A program made the position numbers and the translations under genes. The notes beneath the pieces were generated by a model. It was not told the origin of the DNA. It saw nothing but the letters and a program-made list of their open reading frames with translations, and ran no database searches. Positions 36,078 to 45,051 of a stretch of 64,000 bases of DNA are shown piece by piece (positions within the stretch are counted from its first letter, which is position 1; every line of letters starts with the position of its first letter). Source of the stretch: Leptolyngbyaceae cyanobacterium (GTDB lineage: Bacteria > Cyanobacteriota > Cyanobacteriia > Cyanobacteriales > Aerosakkonemataceae); assembly GCA_036703985.1 (NCBI GenBank), contig DATNQN010000070.1, positions 1 to 64,000 of the forward strand. Direction: 5' to 3'.

Positions 36078-36425
36078 TTATTCTTCTTTTGATGGCAGAT
36101 TAACTCGAATCAATTTTCCTCTCAAGTCCTCTTGGGCAGAAATAGCATCATTAATGCGTCTTGCTAATCTTTCTAAATTTCGATCTTCAGTGCAAACAAT
36201 GATACCAGCATGGTTTGGTTGTCGGTTATGTAACCCGATAAAATCAAAACGATTTAATGTTAAGACAGCACGATCGTTACTAACAGCAAATGCCAGCACT
36301 TCTGGATCGGGAATTCCCAGTCCGGCATTACCTGCTTCTCTAACGGTAAGAACATCATGTCCTAAACTGCGTAGTAGTTCCACTACTACTAGAGGAAACT
36401 GCTCATCTGCATACAAACGAGCCAT
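36078..36425 (-). CDS. DUF5615 PIN-like protein, putative toxin
   Basis: A 115-residue PIN-like protein: LYADEQFPLVVVELLRSLGH at the start holds the conserved acidic DE pair, followed by VLTVREAGNAGLGIPDPEVL, RAVLTLNRFDF and HAGIIVCTED, the DUF5615 pattern of distant PIN nucleases. Such proteins are usually encoded just after a DUF433 gene, as here with a three-base gap, and are regarded as candidate toxin-antitoxin pairs. RNase activity has not been shown from sequence. ATG start at 36425. Confidence 0.85.
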   Translation of the reverse strand: MARLYADEQFPLVVVELLRSLGHDVLTVREAGNAGLGIPDPEVLAFAVSNDRAVLTLNRFDFIGLHNRQPNHAGIIVCTEDRNLERLARRINDAISAQEDLRGKLIRVNLPSKEE

Positions 36426-36428
36426 AAT

Positions 36429-36755
36429 TTAATTTTCCTCATTCTTTGTGATTGCTTCTTCAATTTCGGCTGAGTGTGCATCTGCATAAGCCCATACATT
36501 TACCAAATCAGCAGCACTAAGATGGGGATAAAACTGTAAAAGTTCTGCATCAGAAGAACCTTGGCGACGCCAACTTACCATCAACCAAACTGGTATGCGA
36601 GTATTGGCAATACAAGCATCTCCTCCACATACACCAGGAGTTTTGGTAATCCCTTGCGATCCGCTAATTAAATTTTTGGTTAAAATTTGGATCGCTTCAG
36701 CTTTATCTGCTGGGCTTAAGGCAAGCAGTTGTGTTTCTAAGTCTTTAACTTGCAT
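36429..36755 (-). CDS. DUF433 protein, putative antitoxin
   Basis: A small protein of about 108 residues. The C-terminal half is DUF433: TPGVCGGDACIANTRIPVWL, then HLSAADLVNVWAYADAH, a winged-helix-like DNA-binding domain. The N-terminal half (LETQLLALSPADKAEAIQIL) looks like an added helical segment. It sits three bases upstream of the DUF5615 gene, the standard order for this pair. I use the ATG at 36755; a TTG at 36776 is in frame. Confidence 0.82.
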   Translation of the reverse strand: MQVKDLETQLLALSPADKAEAIQILTKNLISGSQGITKTPGVCGGDACIANTRIPVWLMVSWRRQGSSDAELLQFYPHLSAADLVNVWAYADAHSAEIEEAITKNEEN

Positions 36756-36776
36756 AAGTATATTATGTTTTTCCAA

Positions 36777-37626
36777 AACAGATATTTAATTTAGATTTTA
36801 GCTTATCTGATTCGGCTGACGCGATCGCATTTCTTCCCAAAGGCTAAAGTAGGGCAGTTTCTCCCTTAAAAAGGATTAGCAATTTAGAATTCAAAATAAT
36901 CCATTAAAAATTACAATCAGTTGGTAGTTTAAACCCGCCACTGATTTAAGAGCGTAAATTTTATTCAGTGGTGGCTTGTACCCATAATTAATAAATTCAG
37001 ACCTTGCACCTTAGTCAAAATTTATATCTAGTAGTCTGCCAAATTGATTTTGATTGGTTGTCGGAGAGCCAGAAACCCGGGTTTTCTAAAAAACCGGGTT
37101 TCTTTAATCCTTCAAAACTACTTTGGCGGACTACTAAGTAGGGTGAGTATTGCATATCTGCACTTGCAAAAAGCATTGGTAAGCAACGCCTATCTTACGA
37201 GCGTTTCTACAGGCATAAGATCTGAATAAAAAAACACTTTGAGCTATTATTTCGCTCGGCTGGGCTGAGTATTGATGAGTTTATCAACTTACTGGAAGTA
37301 AGAAGTTTGCTGAATAGCTAAATGTTCACCCACAAAAATCCCTACCACATCTATCTAACTTAAAACAACATATTTAATCAAAATTTTGGGATCGACCAAA
37401 CTCTTCAATTCTTAAGCATTTTCTAATCTTTGCAACTTTTATTTACCAATATTTGTTTCAAATCTTGATATAGGATTTGTTACAACTAAAACAGTCATTC
37501 CAAGACTCGATGCTAAAATTTCTGAAGCAAAAACCCACCCAGCTATCAATCAATTGTTAAATAGCAAACTGGGCATAATGACTAAATAAATAAAATTTCC
37601 CTTGCACGCTTGGAACTCAAATTTAA
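36777..37626. other. 850-base intergenic region before pntA
   Basis: This gap contains a hairpin CCGCCACTGAATT-like at about 36935-36977, a 108-base MITE-like element at 37029-37136 (listed separately) and AT-rich DNA that should hold the pntA promoter. Reading frames in it (for example one of 61 codons at 37044) run through the repeat element and are not supported as genes. Confidence 0.6.
37029..37136. mobile_element. MITE-like nested palindrome
   Basis: Terminal inverted repeats TAGTAGTCTGCCAAA (37029-37043) and TTTGGCGGACTACTA (37122-37136) match at 14 of 15 positions and enclose a central AGAAACCCGGGTTT...AAACCGGGTTTCT palindrome (37071-37103). No coding capacity. The structure suggests a non-autonomous element of about 108 bp. 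Confidence 0.65.
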
Positions 37627-39207
37627 ATGGAAACAAAAACACCCATGAAGGTTGGAATCCCCAAGGAAATCCACCCCGGCGAATGTCGCGTGGCTGCCAC
37701 GCCAGACACGGCCAAGCGGCTTATGAAGCTAGGTTTTGAAGTACTTATAGAATCTGGCGCTGGTGCATTAGCCAGCTTTTCGGACGAAGCTTATCAAGAA
37801 GCGGGATGTAAAATCATCGGTGATGCCCCAACACTTTGGTCAGAAGCCGATCTCGTCCTGAAAGTTCGCGCCCCAGAAATGCGTGAAGATGGCAAGCACG
37901 AAGCCGAATTATTGCGGGAAAGTGGCACGCTGATCAGCTTCATCTGGGCAGCCCAAAATCCCGATTTGGTAGAACAGCTAACTTTCCGCAAAGCCACCGT
38001 TTTGGCGATGGATGCCGTTCCTCGGATCAGCCGTGCCCAGAAGTTGGACGCCCTTAGCTCAATGGCTAATATTGCCGGATACCGGGCTGTAGTCGAATCC
38101 GCTCAACACTTTGGACGCTTCTTCACCGGACAAATTACTGCCGCCGGAAAAGTACCTCCAGCGAAAGTGATGGTAATTGGTGCTGGTGTAGCGGGACTAG
38201 CAGCGATTGGTGCTGCCAGAAGTCTAGGTGCAATAGTTCGTGCTTTCGATACTCGCCCAGTGGTAAAAGAGCAAGTAGAAAGCATGGGCGCAGAATTCCT
38301 CGAATTAGACTTTGAAGAAGACGGCACCGGCGCAGGTGGTTACGCCAAAGTGATGAGCGAAGAATTCATCAAAGCAGAAATGGCGTTATTTGCCGAACAA
38401 GCTAAAGATGTGGACATTATCATCACTACAGCTTTGATTCCTGGCAAAAAAGCGCCAACTCTGATTACCAAAGATATGGTCGAGAGCATGAAAGAAGGCT
38501 CTGTTGTCGTAGACTTGGCAGCAGAACAAGGCGGCAACTGCGAAGTAACCAAACCAGGAGAAGTACATCGCCATCACGGTGTAACTATCATTGGCTACAC
38601 CGATTTACCCAGCCGCATGGCACCCCAGTCCAGCCAGCTTTACGGCACTAACTTATTCCATCTCCTCGACGACATGACTAAGGGTGGTGGATACAAAGTC
38701 GATATGGAAGATGAGGTGGTGCGGGGTGCGCTGATCGTGTATGAAGGGGAAAGATTACCCCCTCCTCCGCCCAAAGCCCAACCAGAAGCACCCAAACCTG
38801 CCGCTTCCACTGCTAAACCAGTAGAAACAGTCCAGAAAGCCCCGGAAAAACCAAATTCAGGTTTCGGAACACGCGACTTAATAGTACTGGGACTAACAGG
38901 CTTGGCATTATTTGGCGTGGGAGTTGGTACACCTTCTTCCTTCCTGTCGCATTTCACCGTATTCGTGCTGGCTTGCTTTGTTGGCTGGCAAGTAATCTGG
39001 AACGTCAAACCAGCCCTGCATACTCCTTTGATGAGCGTGACTAATGCGATTAGCGGCATTATCATCATCGGCGGCGTTCTTCAAATATCCAATTCTCTGA
39101 CATCGCCTACTACCATCTTGGGCGCGATCGCAATTTTAATCGGCACCATTAACATCGCTGGCGGCTTTCTCGTCACCCAACGGATGCTCAAGATGTTCCG
39201 CAAATAG
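37627..39207 (+). CDS. pntA: NAD(P) transhydrogenase subunit alpha (fused form)
   Basis: The alpha subunit of proton-translocating transhydrogenase, which couples hydride transfer from NADH to NADP+ with the proton gradient. Residues about 1-385 form NAD-binding domain I ([20 protein letters not shown], the [18 protein letters not shown] dinucleotide fold, [20 protein letters not shown]). A Pro/Ala-rich linker (about 390-425) leads to about four membrane helices ([18 protein letters not shown] onward). Domain I and the membrane part, separate genes in some bacteria, are fused in one 526-residue chain. pntB follows after 96 bases. Confidence 0.96.
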   Translation: METKTPMKVGIPKEIHPGECRVAATPDTAKRLMKLGFEVLIESGAGALASFSDEAYQEAGCKIIGDAPTLWSEADLVLKVRAPEMREDGKHEAELLRESGTLISFIWAAQNPDLVEQLTFRKATVLAMDAVPRISRAQKLDALSSMANIAGYRAVVESAQHFGRFFTGQITAAGKVPPAKVMVIGAGVAGLAAIGAARSLGAIVRAFDTRPVVKEQVESMGAEFLELDFEEDGTGAGGYAKVMSEEFIKAEMALFAEQAKDVDIIITTALIPGKKAPTLITKDMVESMKEGSVVVDLAAEQGGNCEVTKPGEVHRHHGVTIIGYTDLPSRMAPQSSQLYGTNLFHLLDDMTKGGGYKVDMEDEVVRGALIVYEGERLPPPPPKAQPEAPKPAASTAKPVETVQKAPEKPNSGFGTRDLIVLGLTGLALFGVGVGTPSSFLSHFTVFVLACFVGWQVIWNVKPALHTPLMSVTNAISGIIIIGGVLQISNSLTSPTTILGAIAILIGTINIAGGFLVTQRMLKMFRK

Positions 39208-39292
39208 GTATTGGGTAGTAGGTATTGGCTAGTGGGTAATATTTAGTACCTTCTCTCCAATACCTACTACCTACTACCTACTACCTATTACC
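39208..39292. repeat. TACCTAC heptamer repeats between pntA and pntB
   Basis: Left half GGTAGTAGGTATTGG, right half CCAATACCTACTACC followed by three more CTACTAC-type units. The halves form an inverted repeat separated by about 30 bases. Such arrays could fold in the pntAB mRNA and tune the ratio of the two subunits, which is my inference. Confidence 0.75.
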
Positions 39293-39303
39293 AAATTTGA
39301 CAA

Positions 39304-40707
39304 ATGACTACAAGTGTATTGACAGTTTCCTATATTGGTGCTAGCGCCCTGTTTATCCTCAGCTTGGGTGGTTTGTCCAACCAAGAAAGCGCACCCAAGG
39401 GTAATCTCTACGGCATCATCGGGATGGTAATTGCGATCGTTGCCACCGTTCTTGGCCTCAGCGCTGGCTTGACCGAATACACCACCTTGGTGGCAGTAAT
39501 GCTACCGGGAGCGATTATCGGTGCGATCGTTGCCGCAAACGTGGCCATGACCGAGATGCCAGAGCTAGTAGCCATGCTCCACAGCTTTGTCGGTGCTGCT
39601 GCCGTCCTTGTCGGTATCGCCAACTACCTTGCTCCAGACCCAACACTGATTGGTGTAGAAGCCACCATCCACGAAATCGAAATTTTTATCGGCGTTTTCA
39701 TCGGTGCTGTCACCTTCACCGGCTCAGTGATCGCCTTTGGCAAACTGCGCGGTATCATCAGTGGCAAGCCCCTCCTTCTACCCGGACGCCACTTCATTAA
39801 CTTGGGTATAATTGTTGGCTCAGTAGGTCTGGGTTATCTGTTTCTAGGTTCTGAAGGATATAGCGGACTGACACCCCTGTTGATCATGACAGGGTTAGCC
39901 TGCATTTTGGGCATCAACCTCGTGATGGGGATCGGCGGTGCTGATATGCCAGTAGTCGTCTCCATGCTTAACAGCTATTCGGGATGGGCTGCCGCCGCCG
40001 CAGGCTTCATGCTCTCCAACGACCTCCTAATCATCACAGGTGCCTTAGTTGGTAGCAGTGGCGCTATCCTCAGCTACATCATGTGTCGTGCCATGAACCG
40101 CTCTTTTATCAGCGTAATCGCAGGTGGTTTCGGTACAGACGCCGGGGCAGCCCCAGCCGCAGGTACTCAACCAGTCGGTGAAGTAATTGCCACCAACGTA
40201 GAAGAAACCGTCGAACTCCTGCGGGATGCCAAGAGCGTGATCATCGTTCCCGGTTACGGTATGGCAGTAGCCCAAGCGCAACACTCTGTGTCAGAAGTTA
40301 CGAAGATGCTGCGGGAAAAAGGCGTTAAAGTTCGCTTTGGCATCCATCCCGTAGCTGGTCGCTTACCGGGACACATGAACGTATTGCTGGCAGAAGCAAA
40401 CGTTCCTTACGATGTAGTGCTGGAAATGGAAGAAATTAACGACGATTTCCCAGAAACTGACGTAGTTTTGGTGATCGGTGCTAACGATACGGTCAATCCC
40501 GCCGCAATGGAAGACCCTGCTAGCCCAATTGCCGGAATGCCCGTGTTAGAAGTTTGGAAATCTCAAAAAGCGATCGTTATGAAGCGCAGTATGGCTAGCG
40601 GCTATGCAGGAGTAGAAAATCCCCTGTTCTACAAGGAAAACACCCGAATGCTATTTGGCGATGCCAAGAAAAATGTCGATGCTATTCTCAACGAGCTTAG
40701 AGTTTGA
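39304..40707 (+). CDS. pntB: NAD(P) transhydrogenase subunit beta
   Basis: A 467-residue integral membrane subunit with eight to nine helices in the first 270 residues and NADP-binding domain III at the C-terminus: [67 protein letters not shown] and PVLEVWKS, all characteristic. With PntA it forms the proton-pumping transhydrogenase, probably in the thylakoid or cytoplasmic membrane. The ATG at 39304 lies just after a heptamer array and lacks a clear Shine-Dalgarno. Confidence 0.97.
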   Translation: MTTSVLTVSYIGASALFILSLGGLSNQESAPKGNLYGIIGMVIAIVATVLGLSAGLTEYTTLVAVMLPGAIIGAIVAANVAMTEMPELVAMLHSFVGAAAVLVGIANYLAPDPTLIGVEATIHEIEIFIGVFIGAVTFTGSVIAFGKLRGIISGKPLLLPGRHFINLGIIVGSVGLGYLFLGSEGYSGLTPLLIMTGLACILGINLVMGIGGADMPVVVSMLNSYSGWAAAAAGFMLSNDLLIITGALVGSSGAILSYIMCRAMNRSFISVIAGGFGTDAGAAPAAGTQPVGEVIATNVEETVELLRDAKSVIIVPGYGMAVAQAQHSVSEVTKMLREKGVKVRFGIHPVAGRLPGHMNVLLAEANVPYDVVLEMEEINDDFPETDVVLVIGANDTVNPAAMEDPASPIAGMPVLEVWKSQKAIVMKRSMASGYAGVENPLFYKENTRMLFGDAKKNVDAILNELRV

Positions 40708-40747
40708 GCTTGGCAAAGATCTGAAATAGGTAGACTATTATAAGGCA

Positions 40748-40790
40748 AATGGCTAATAACGTAATGGGTTGTTAGTCATTTGTCATTTTT
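40748..40790 (+). terminator. Hairpin terminator after pntB
   Basis: AAATGGCTAATAAC faces GTTGTTAGTCATTT with a GTAATGG loop and is followed by GTCATTTTTT. It is an imperfect but long stem about 40 bases past the pntB stop. Confidence 0.55.
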
Positions 40791-40862
40791 TACGTCAAAC
40801 TAACTAATGACTCGCCAATCTCCATTGGTAAGTGCGCTTTTTACTTTCAACAAATTTTTCCT

Positions 40863-41372
40863 ATGCGACGTTTAATTGCTGCCTTAGCGTGTACTTTAGT
40901 GATCGCTGGAGTACCCATCCTTACGAAAGCCGAAGGCTTGCCCGGTTTTACCCTTTTTGGTGGGCCTCCCCGCGACAATCAATTACCATTTAGATTGGAT
41001 TACGGTGGAAATACCAATGGCTGGGATCGCTACCGCTTGAGAATTCCCGGCAAAAAAATGAAATTAGCAGTTGCCCAATTTTCCATTACCTATCCTGACT
41101 ACTATCGAGGCGAATTCGATACCAAAAGAATTGAAGTGCGGCAAAAGGGCAAATCTCTACCCCTACAAGAAGTAACCTGGGATAAAGAAAACCGCATTAT
41201 TCAAATTTATCCCGTAGAACCAGTACCCGCTGGAAATCAAGTTGAAATAGTTTTTTCTAATGTCAAAAATCCCTCTTTCGGGGGAATGTTTTACTTTAAC
41301 TGTCAAATTACCTCTCCGGGTGACGTACCTCTCCTTCGTTACTTGGGTACTTGGGTTTTAACTATCAGTTAG
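40863..41372 (+). CDS. DUF2808 secreted protein
   Basis: A 169-residue exported protein with signal peptide (RRLIAALACTLVIAGVPILT, cut near KAEG). The mature part matches DUF2808, a cyanobacterial family: WDRYRLRIPGKKMKLAVAQFS, ITYPDYYRGEFD, IEVRQ and QIYPVEPVPAGNQVEIVF. It resembles an immunoglobulin-like beta-sandwich and is likely periplasmic; function unknown. It precedes rpmH by 162 bases and is probably an independent transcript. Confidence 0.82.
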   Translation: MRRLIAALACTLVIAGVPILTKAEGLPGFTLFGGPPRDNQLPFRLDYGGNTNGWDRYRLRIPGKKMKLAVAQFSITYPDYYRGEFDTKRIEVRQKGKSLPLQEVTWDKENRIIQIYPVEPVPAGNQVEIVFSNVKNPSFGGMFYFNCQITSPGDVPLLRYLGTWVLTIS

Positions 41373-41534
41373 CTGCTAAGACAGGGGATACTTTTTTACG
41401 GGAATGGAAAAAAGCCGATCGTACATTTTTCCCCTCTCCTTTTTTTCATTTCCCGTCGGGGCAATGAAAAGCTGATATGATAATAGATTGTGACTTTTTT
41501 ATCCAGATCCATTTGCCAGCAGGGAGGATGAAAC

Positions 41535-41678
41535 ATGACTAAGCGCACCTTACGCGGCACTAGCCGTAAAAGATTGAGAACTTCTGGTTTTCGCACTCGG
41601 ATGCGGACTAGGAACGGTCAAGCTGTAATTAAAGCCCGTCGGAAAAAAGGGCGTTATCGTCTTACCGTGAGTGGTTAA
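41535..41678 (+). CDS. rpmH: 50S ribosomal protein L34
   Basis: A 47-residue, strongly basic protein read [20 protein letters not shown] then [20 protein letters not shown] and YRLTVSG. The TKRT...GTxRKRxRxSGFRxRMxT...VIKxRRxKGR pattern is diagnostic for L34. GGGAGG lies ten bases before the ATG. It heads the conserved rpmH-rnpA-PH-yidC-jag order near the replication-origin cluster of many bacteria; no dnaA is seen here. Confidence 0.96.
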   Translation: MTKRTLRGTSRKRLRTSGFRTRMRTRNGQAVIKARRKKGRYRLTVSG

Positions 41679-41711
41679 ATCCATATCTAGTGAGAGGATG
41701 AAAAAACGCCT

Positions 41712-42122
41712 GTGGCTTTGCCTAAAGCTTATCGGCTGAAGCGTCGGCAAGATTTTAGCGATGTTTTCCGCAAAGGAATTCGTCGCTCCACTGCCAATTT
41801 GACTTTACGAGCCATCAGGCAGTCAGCCAAACCCGAACAGGGTCAGCAAAATGTAGGTAATTTGTTAGAAAAGCCCTCTCGCATCGGCATCGCTGTCAGC
41901 CAAAAAGTCAGCAAGCGAGCGGTCATCCGCAATCGGATCAAACGACAAATCAGAGCGGCTTTTCGCCAATTACTGCCCCGGCTGAAGTTTGGTTGGTTGC
42001 TTGTAGTGGTAGTTAAACCGGAAGCTACACAGTGCGATTATCACCAATTTCTGCAAGAATTAGAGCAGTTGTTGGCAGAAGCCGAGGTGCTTTATGGGCA
42101 TTCGCGAGGAAGTTTTTTATGA
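41712..42122 (+). CDS. rnpA: Ribonuclease P protein component
   Basis: Protein subunit of RNase P, which matures the 5' ends of tRNAs together with the catalytic RNA. The RNR motif block is clear: KRAVIRNRIKRQIRAAFRQL, preceded by the RIGIAVSQKVSKR strand and followed by FGWLLVVVVKPEA. The start is a GTG at 41712 (MALPKAYRLKRRQDF). An out-of-frame 13-codon ATG ORF (41698-41739) overlaps this start. Length 136 residues is typical. The next gene overlaps its end by 29 bases. Confidence 0.94.
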   Translation: MALPKAYRLKRRQDFSDVFRKGIRRSTANLTLRAIRQSAKPEQGQQNVGNLLEKPSRIGIAVSQKVSKRAVIRNRIKRQIRAAFRQLLPRLKFGWLLVVVVKPEATQCDYHQFLQELEQLLAEAEVLYGHSRGSFL

Positions 42123-42471
42123 AGGTGGTCCCCACATCGGGGATTTGATCTTAAACATTCTGATCGGATTGACGATTATTGGTTTGCCGTTAGCTGTCGG
42201 CGCAATTGTGAGAGCCTTATGGTTGCGGTATCGAATTACCAATCGTCGGATCTCCGTAACAGGTGGTTGGATGGGACGCGATCGCAGCGACATCATCTAC
42301 TCAGAAATAGTTGACATCAAAAAAGTCTCCCGTGGCATCGGCTTGTGGGGAGATATGGTGGTTACCCTAAGAGACGGTAGTCGCTTAGAACTGCGGGCAA
42401 TTCCCAAGTACCGGGAAATGTATGACTACATCAACGACAAAGTAGCAGCTAAAGCAACCAAAGTTCAGTAG
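42094..42471 (+). CDS. PH-domain membrane-associated protein
   Basis: A 125-residue protein with a hydrophobic span (about residues 18-42, LILNILIGLTIIGLPLAVGA) and a C-terminal bacterial PH-like (YdbT/DUF304) domain: RYRITNRRISVTGGW, IIYSEIVDIKKVSRG, LWGDMVVTLRDGSRLELRAI. The gene is regularly found between rnpA and yidC in cyanobacteria, so a role linked to membrane protein insertion is plausible but unproven. The ATG has GAGGTG seven bases upstream and overlaps rnpA by 29 bases, indicating translational coupling. Confidence 0.85.
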   Translation: MGIREEVFYEGGPHIGDLILNILIGLTIIGLPLAVGAIVRALWLRYRITNRRISVTGGWMGRDRSDIIYSEIVDIKKVSRGIGLWGDMVVTLRDGSRLELRAIPKYREMYDYINDKVAAKATKVQ

Positions 42472-42634
42472 AGCTAACACTCATCAAAACAAAGCAATAT
42501 TTTGTGGTGATAAGGTTTTAGGTTCCTCAAAAAAGCCACTCACCTTAAGTAAGCCACTAAATTTGCCCCGAACTCTTGCCTCTTAGATAGATTAGATTTA
42601 GAAAATACAGCGCTGGTAGGTTGACTTCACACGC

Positions 42635-43783
42635 ATGGATTTTGGTATCGGTTTTCTTTCCAACAACGTAATGCTGCCGATCCTGGATTTCTTTTACGGG
42701 ATCGTCCCCAGCTATGGACTGGCTATCGTGGCGCTGACACTGGTAGTTCGCTTTGCACTTTATCCCTTAAGTGCGAACTCGATTCGCAGTATGCGACGCA
42801 CGCGAGTCACCCAACCAATAATGCAAAAGCGGGTAAAGGAAATACAGGAGCGCTACAAAGAAGATCCTGCTAAACAGCAGGAAGAAATGGGTAAGCTTTA
42901 CAAAGAATTTGGCAACCCGCTGGCAGGATGTTTACCGATTCTGGTACAAATGCCAGTGCTATTTGCATTGTTTGCTACCTTGCGTGGCTCCCCATTTTCA
43001 GACATTAATTACAGCGTTAACCTGCAAATTTTACCCCGCGAACAAATAGAACAAATTACACCGCAAGCTTTTGCTACGGCTCCCCAGAATATTTATATTG
43101 CTGATGGGATTCATTATCCGATCGCAGCTTTAGTTCCTGGTGGAAACCGTTTAGCAGTGGGCGAAAAAACAAACGTAGAATTTCAAACCGTACAAGGGAA
43201 ACCCCTCAGCCAGTTAGTAGCTGAGCATCCTGAAAATAGCTTAATTCCTCGTTGGAAAGTTATTAAAGGAGAAGAAAGAGTACGGATCGATGAAAAAGGT
43301 AATATAGAAGCCCTACAAGCAGGAGACGTTACCATTCAAGGCACGATACCAGGATTAGCATCTGACAAAGGGTTCCTTTTTATTGATGCCCTCGGTCGCG
43401 TTGGTGCTTTTGATGAAGACGGAACCATCCACTGGGATGTGGTAGGTATGGTACTGTTTTTTGGTATCAGTTTGTACATCAACCAGCTACTTTCAGGACA
43501 GTCTGGTTCCACTAACTCCAACCCACAACAGGATACAGTTAACAAAATTACTCCGATTATCTTTTCGGGGATGTTTTTGTTCTTCCCGCTTCCGGCTGGA
43601 GTGTTGATGTATATGGTGATCGCTAACATTTTCCAAACAGCCCAAACCTTTATTCTGTCGCGGGAACCTCTCCCAGAAAACCTCCAAAAGTTAGTGGAAG
43701 CTGAGGAGAAAGAAGCCAATGCCAAAGGAAGAGAAGCACTCCCCTTTGAGCCCGGTCGTTCTAAGAAGAAAGCCTCAGGTTAG
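42635..43783 (+). CDS. yidC: Membrane protein insertase YidC (Alb3/Oxa1 family)
   Basis: Inserts proteins into the cytoplasmic and thylakoid membranes. Core features: [20 protein letters not shown] with the conserved hydrophilic-groove arginine, [20 protein letters not shown] cytoplasmic hairpin, [20 protein letters not shown], and the last helices [20 protein letters not shown]. Between the second and third core helices lies a roughly 140-residue insert (about 135-275) including [20 protein letters not shown] then [17 protein letters not shown], an Ig-like (BIG2-type) segment. The C-terminal tail is basic (RSKKKASG), as in ribosome-contacting homologs. The jag gene follows after five bases. 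Confidence 0.93.
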   Translation: MDFGIGFLSNNVMLPILDFFYGIVPSYGLAIVALTLVVRFALYPLSANSIRSMRRTRVTQPIMQKRVKEIQERYKEDPAKQQEEMGKLYKEFGNPLAGCLPILVQMPVLFALFATLRGSPFSDINYSVNLQILPREQIEQITPQAFATAPQNIYIADGIHYPIAALVPGGNRLAVGEKTNVEFQTVQGKPLSQLVAEHPENSLIPRWKVIKGEERVRIDEKGNIEALQAGDVTIQGTIPGLASDKGFLFIDALGRVGAFDEDGTIHWDVVGMVLFFGISLYINQLLSGQSGSTNSNPQQDTVNKITPIIFSGMFLFFPLPAGVLMYMVIANIFQTAQTFILSREPLPENLQKLVEAEEKEANAKGREALPFEPGRSKKKASG

Positions 43784-43788
43784 AGTAC

Positions 43789-44301
43789 ATGACTGATATT
43801 CAAATAGAGCGGGGTCAAAAATGGTTGGAAGAATTACTGCAATTAATGAAAATCCCCGCTAAAGTCAAGGTTGAAAAAATAGCAACCGAAGGAGAAGCAG
43901 AACACGAAGATGATTACGAACCAGATAACTATTGGCTGATCGTCGATGAAAGCCAACTGACGCCAGTGCAAATGCAAATTTTAATCGGCTCAGAAGGTGC
44001 AACTTTAGATGCGATGCAGTATTTAGCGAATGCTATTCTCAATCTTTCTCAAGAGCCAGAACAGCAAGCAGCTTATACTATCGAGCTAAATGGTTACCGC
44101 ATCCGCAGGCAAGCAGAATTGCGAGCGTTGGCAGAATACGCCGTGCAGCAAGTACGCGCCAACGGCCAAGAATTTGAAATGAAATCGCTTTCTTCGGCAG
44201 AAAGGCGTCAAATACACACTTTTTTGAAGGAATTTACCGATTTAGAAAGCTACAGTCGGGGCAAAGAGCCCGATCGCCGTTTGGTTGTTCGGCTACGCTA
44301 A
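43789..44301 (+). CDS. Jag/KhpB-like KH-R3H RNA-binding protein
   Basis: A 170-residue protein of the Jag (SpoIIIJ-associated) family. A KH-like domain is visible in LIGSEGATLDAMQYLANAIL, and the R3H motif in SSAERRQIHTFLKEF to SYSRGKEPDRRLVVR. It lacks the N-terminal Jag_N domain of Gram-positive homologs. It likely binds RNA; the yidC partnership is conserved widely. Only five bases separate it from yidC, so they are one operon. Confidence 0.9.
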   Translation: MTDIQIERGQKWLEELLQLMKIPAKVKVEKIATEGEAEHEDDYEPDNYWLIVDESQLTPVQMQILIGSEGATLDAMQYLANAILNLSQEPEQQAAYTIELNGYRIRRQAELRALAEYAVQQVRANGQEFEMKSLSSAERRQIHTFLKEFTDLESYSRGKEPDRRLVVRLR

Positions 44302-44390
44302 AAGATTTTGGGATTTTAGATTTTAGTTTGATTTAAAATCTAAAATCCTCAGCCCGGGCTGAGCCGGTAAGAAAATACGAGGCGCAAATC

Positions 44391-44903
44391 ATGGAAGAAA
44401 TTTATATTCCCCAATTAACTGCAGCGCCTGAGCAAACAGAGGTGATTCAAATACAAGAGTTTCTACCAAGTTTGGAAACCTTAACGCCGATCAAAGGACG
44501 TATGCGAGTTACCCACAAAGGGAACTATATTGAGGTTTCGGCTCAGGCAGAAACGATCGTTACTTTAACTTGCAATCGCTGTTTGCAACAGTACAATCAC
44601 CGTCTGAAGCTAAAGACTTCGGAAATTATCTGGTTAGATGAAGCGGCTAATCAACCTTACGATGGCCCGATAGAAAGGGAAGTCGCGATGGAAGATTTGA
44701 TGGAAACGTTACCGCCTCAGGGGTATTTCAATCCAGATGATTGGTTGTATCAACAAATGTGTCTGGCAATTCCCCAACAACAATTGTGTGATTCTCAATG
44801 TCAGGGAATTGCGGTGAAAAATGATGGCGATCGAACAGAACAGCCGATCGATCGTCGCTGGGCCACCCTGGAAACCCTCAAACAACAACTCCAAAATGGT
44901 TAA
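44391..44903 (+). CDS. YceD/DUF177 family protein
   Basis: A 170-residue protein of the YceD family. The signature cysteine pair is in LTCNRCLQQYNHRLKL, then SEIIWLDE, EDLMETLPPQGYFNPDDW and a second pair CDSQCQGIAV, suggesting a zinc site. YceD in plants and bacteria is linked to 23S rRNA accumulation or ribosome assembly. In many bacteria it precedes rpmF and fatty-acid genes, but here it follows jag. The start is an ATG at 44391, 89 bases after jag. Confidence 0.88.
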   Translation: MEEIYIPQLTAAPEQTEVIQIQEFLPSLETLTPIKGRMRVTHKGNYIEVSAQAETIVTLTCNRCLQQYNHRLKLKTSEIIWLDEAANQPYDGPIEREVAMEDLMETLPPQGYFNPDDWLYQQMCLAIPQQQLCDSQCQGIAVKNDGDRTEQPIDRRWATLETLKQQLQNG

Positions 44904-45051
44904 TTTAGGTAATTAGGTAATTGGGTAATGGGTAATCCTATTGGCAGATTTCCGGTTTCAAATTACCAGTTAAAAACCGTGGTATCAGTCCGATCTCGGA
45001 AATATAAATATAAAATTAATTACCAATTACCAATTACCAATTATTAATCAT

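Noticed and set aside
41698-41739. 13-residue ORF (ATG AAA AAA CGC CTG ... TGA) overlapping the rnpA start out of frame
   Set aside because: No ribosome site at proper spacing; probably chance, although coupling to rnpA cannot be fully excluded.
44903-45050. AATTAGGTAATTGGGTAATGGG and ACCAATTACCAATTACC arrays considered as a CRISPR-like or regulatory array
   Set aside because: Units are 7 bases, degenerate and without spacers; same class of heptamer tandem repeats as elsewhere.
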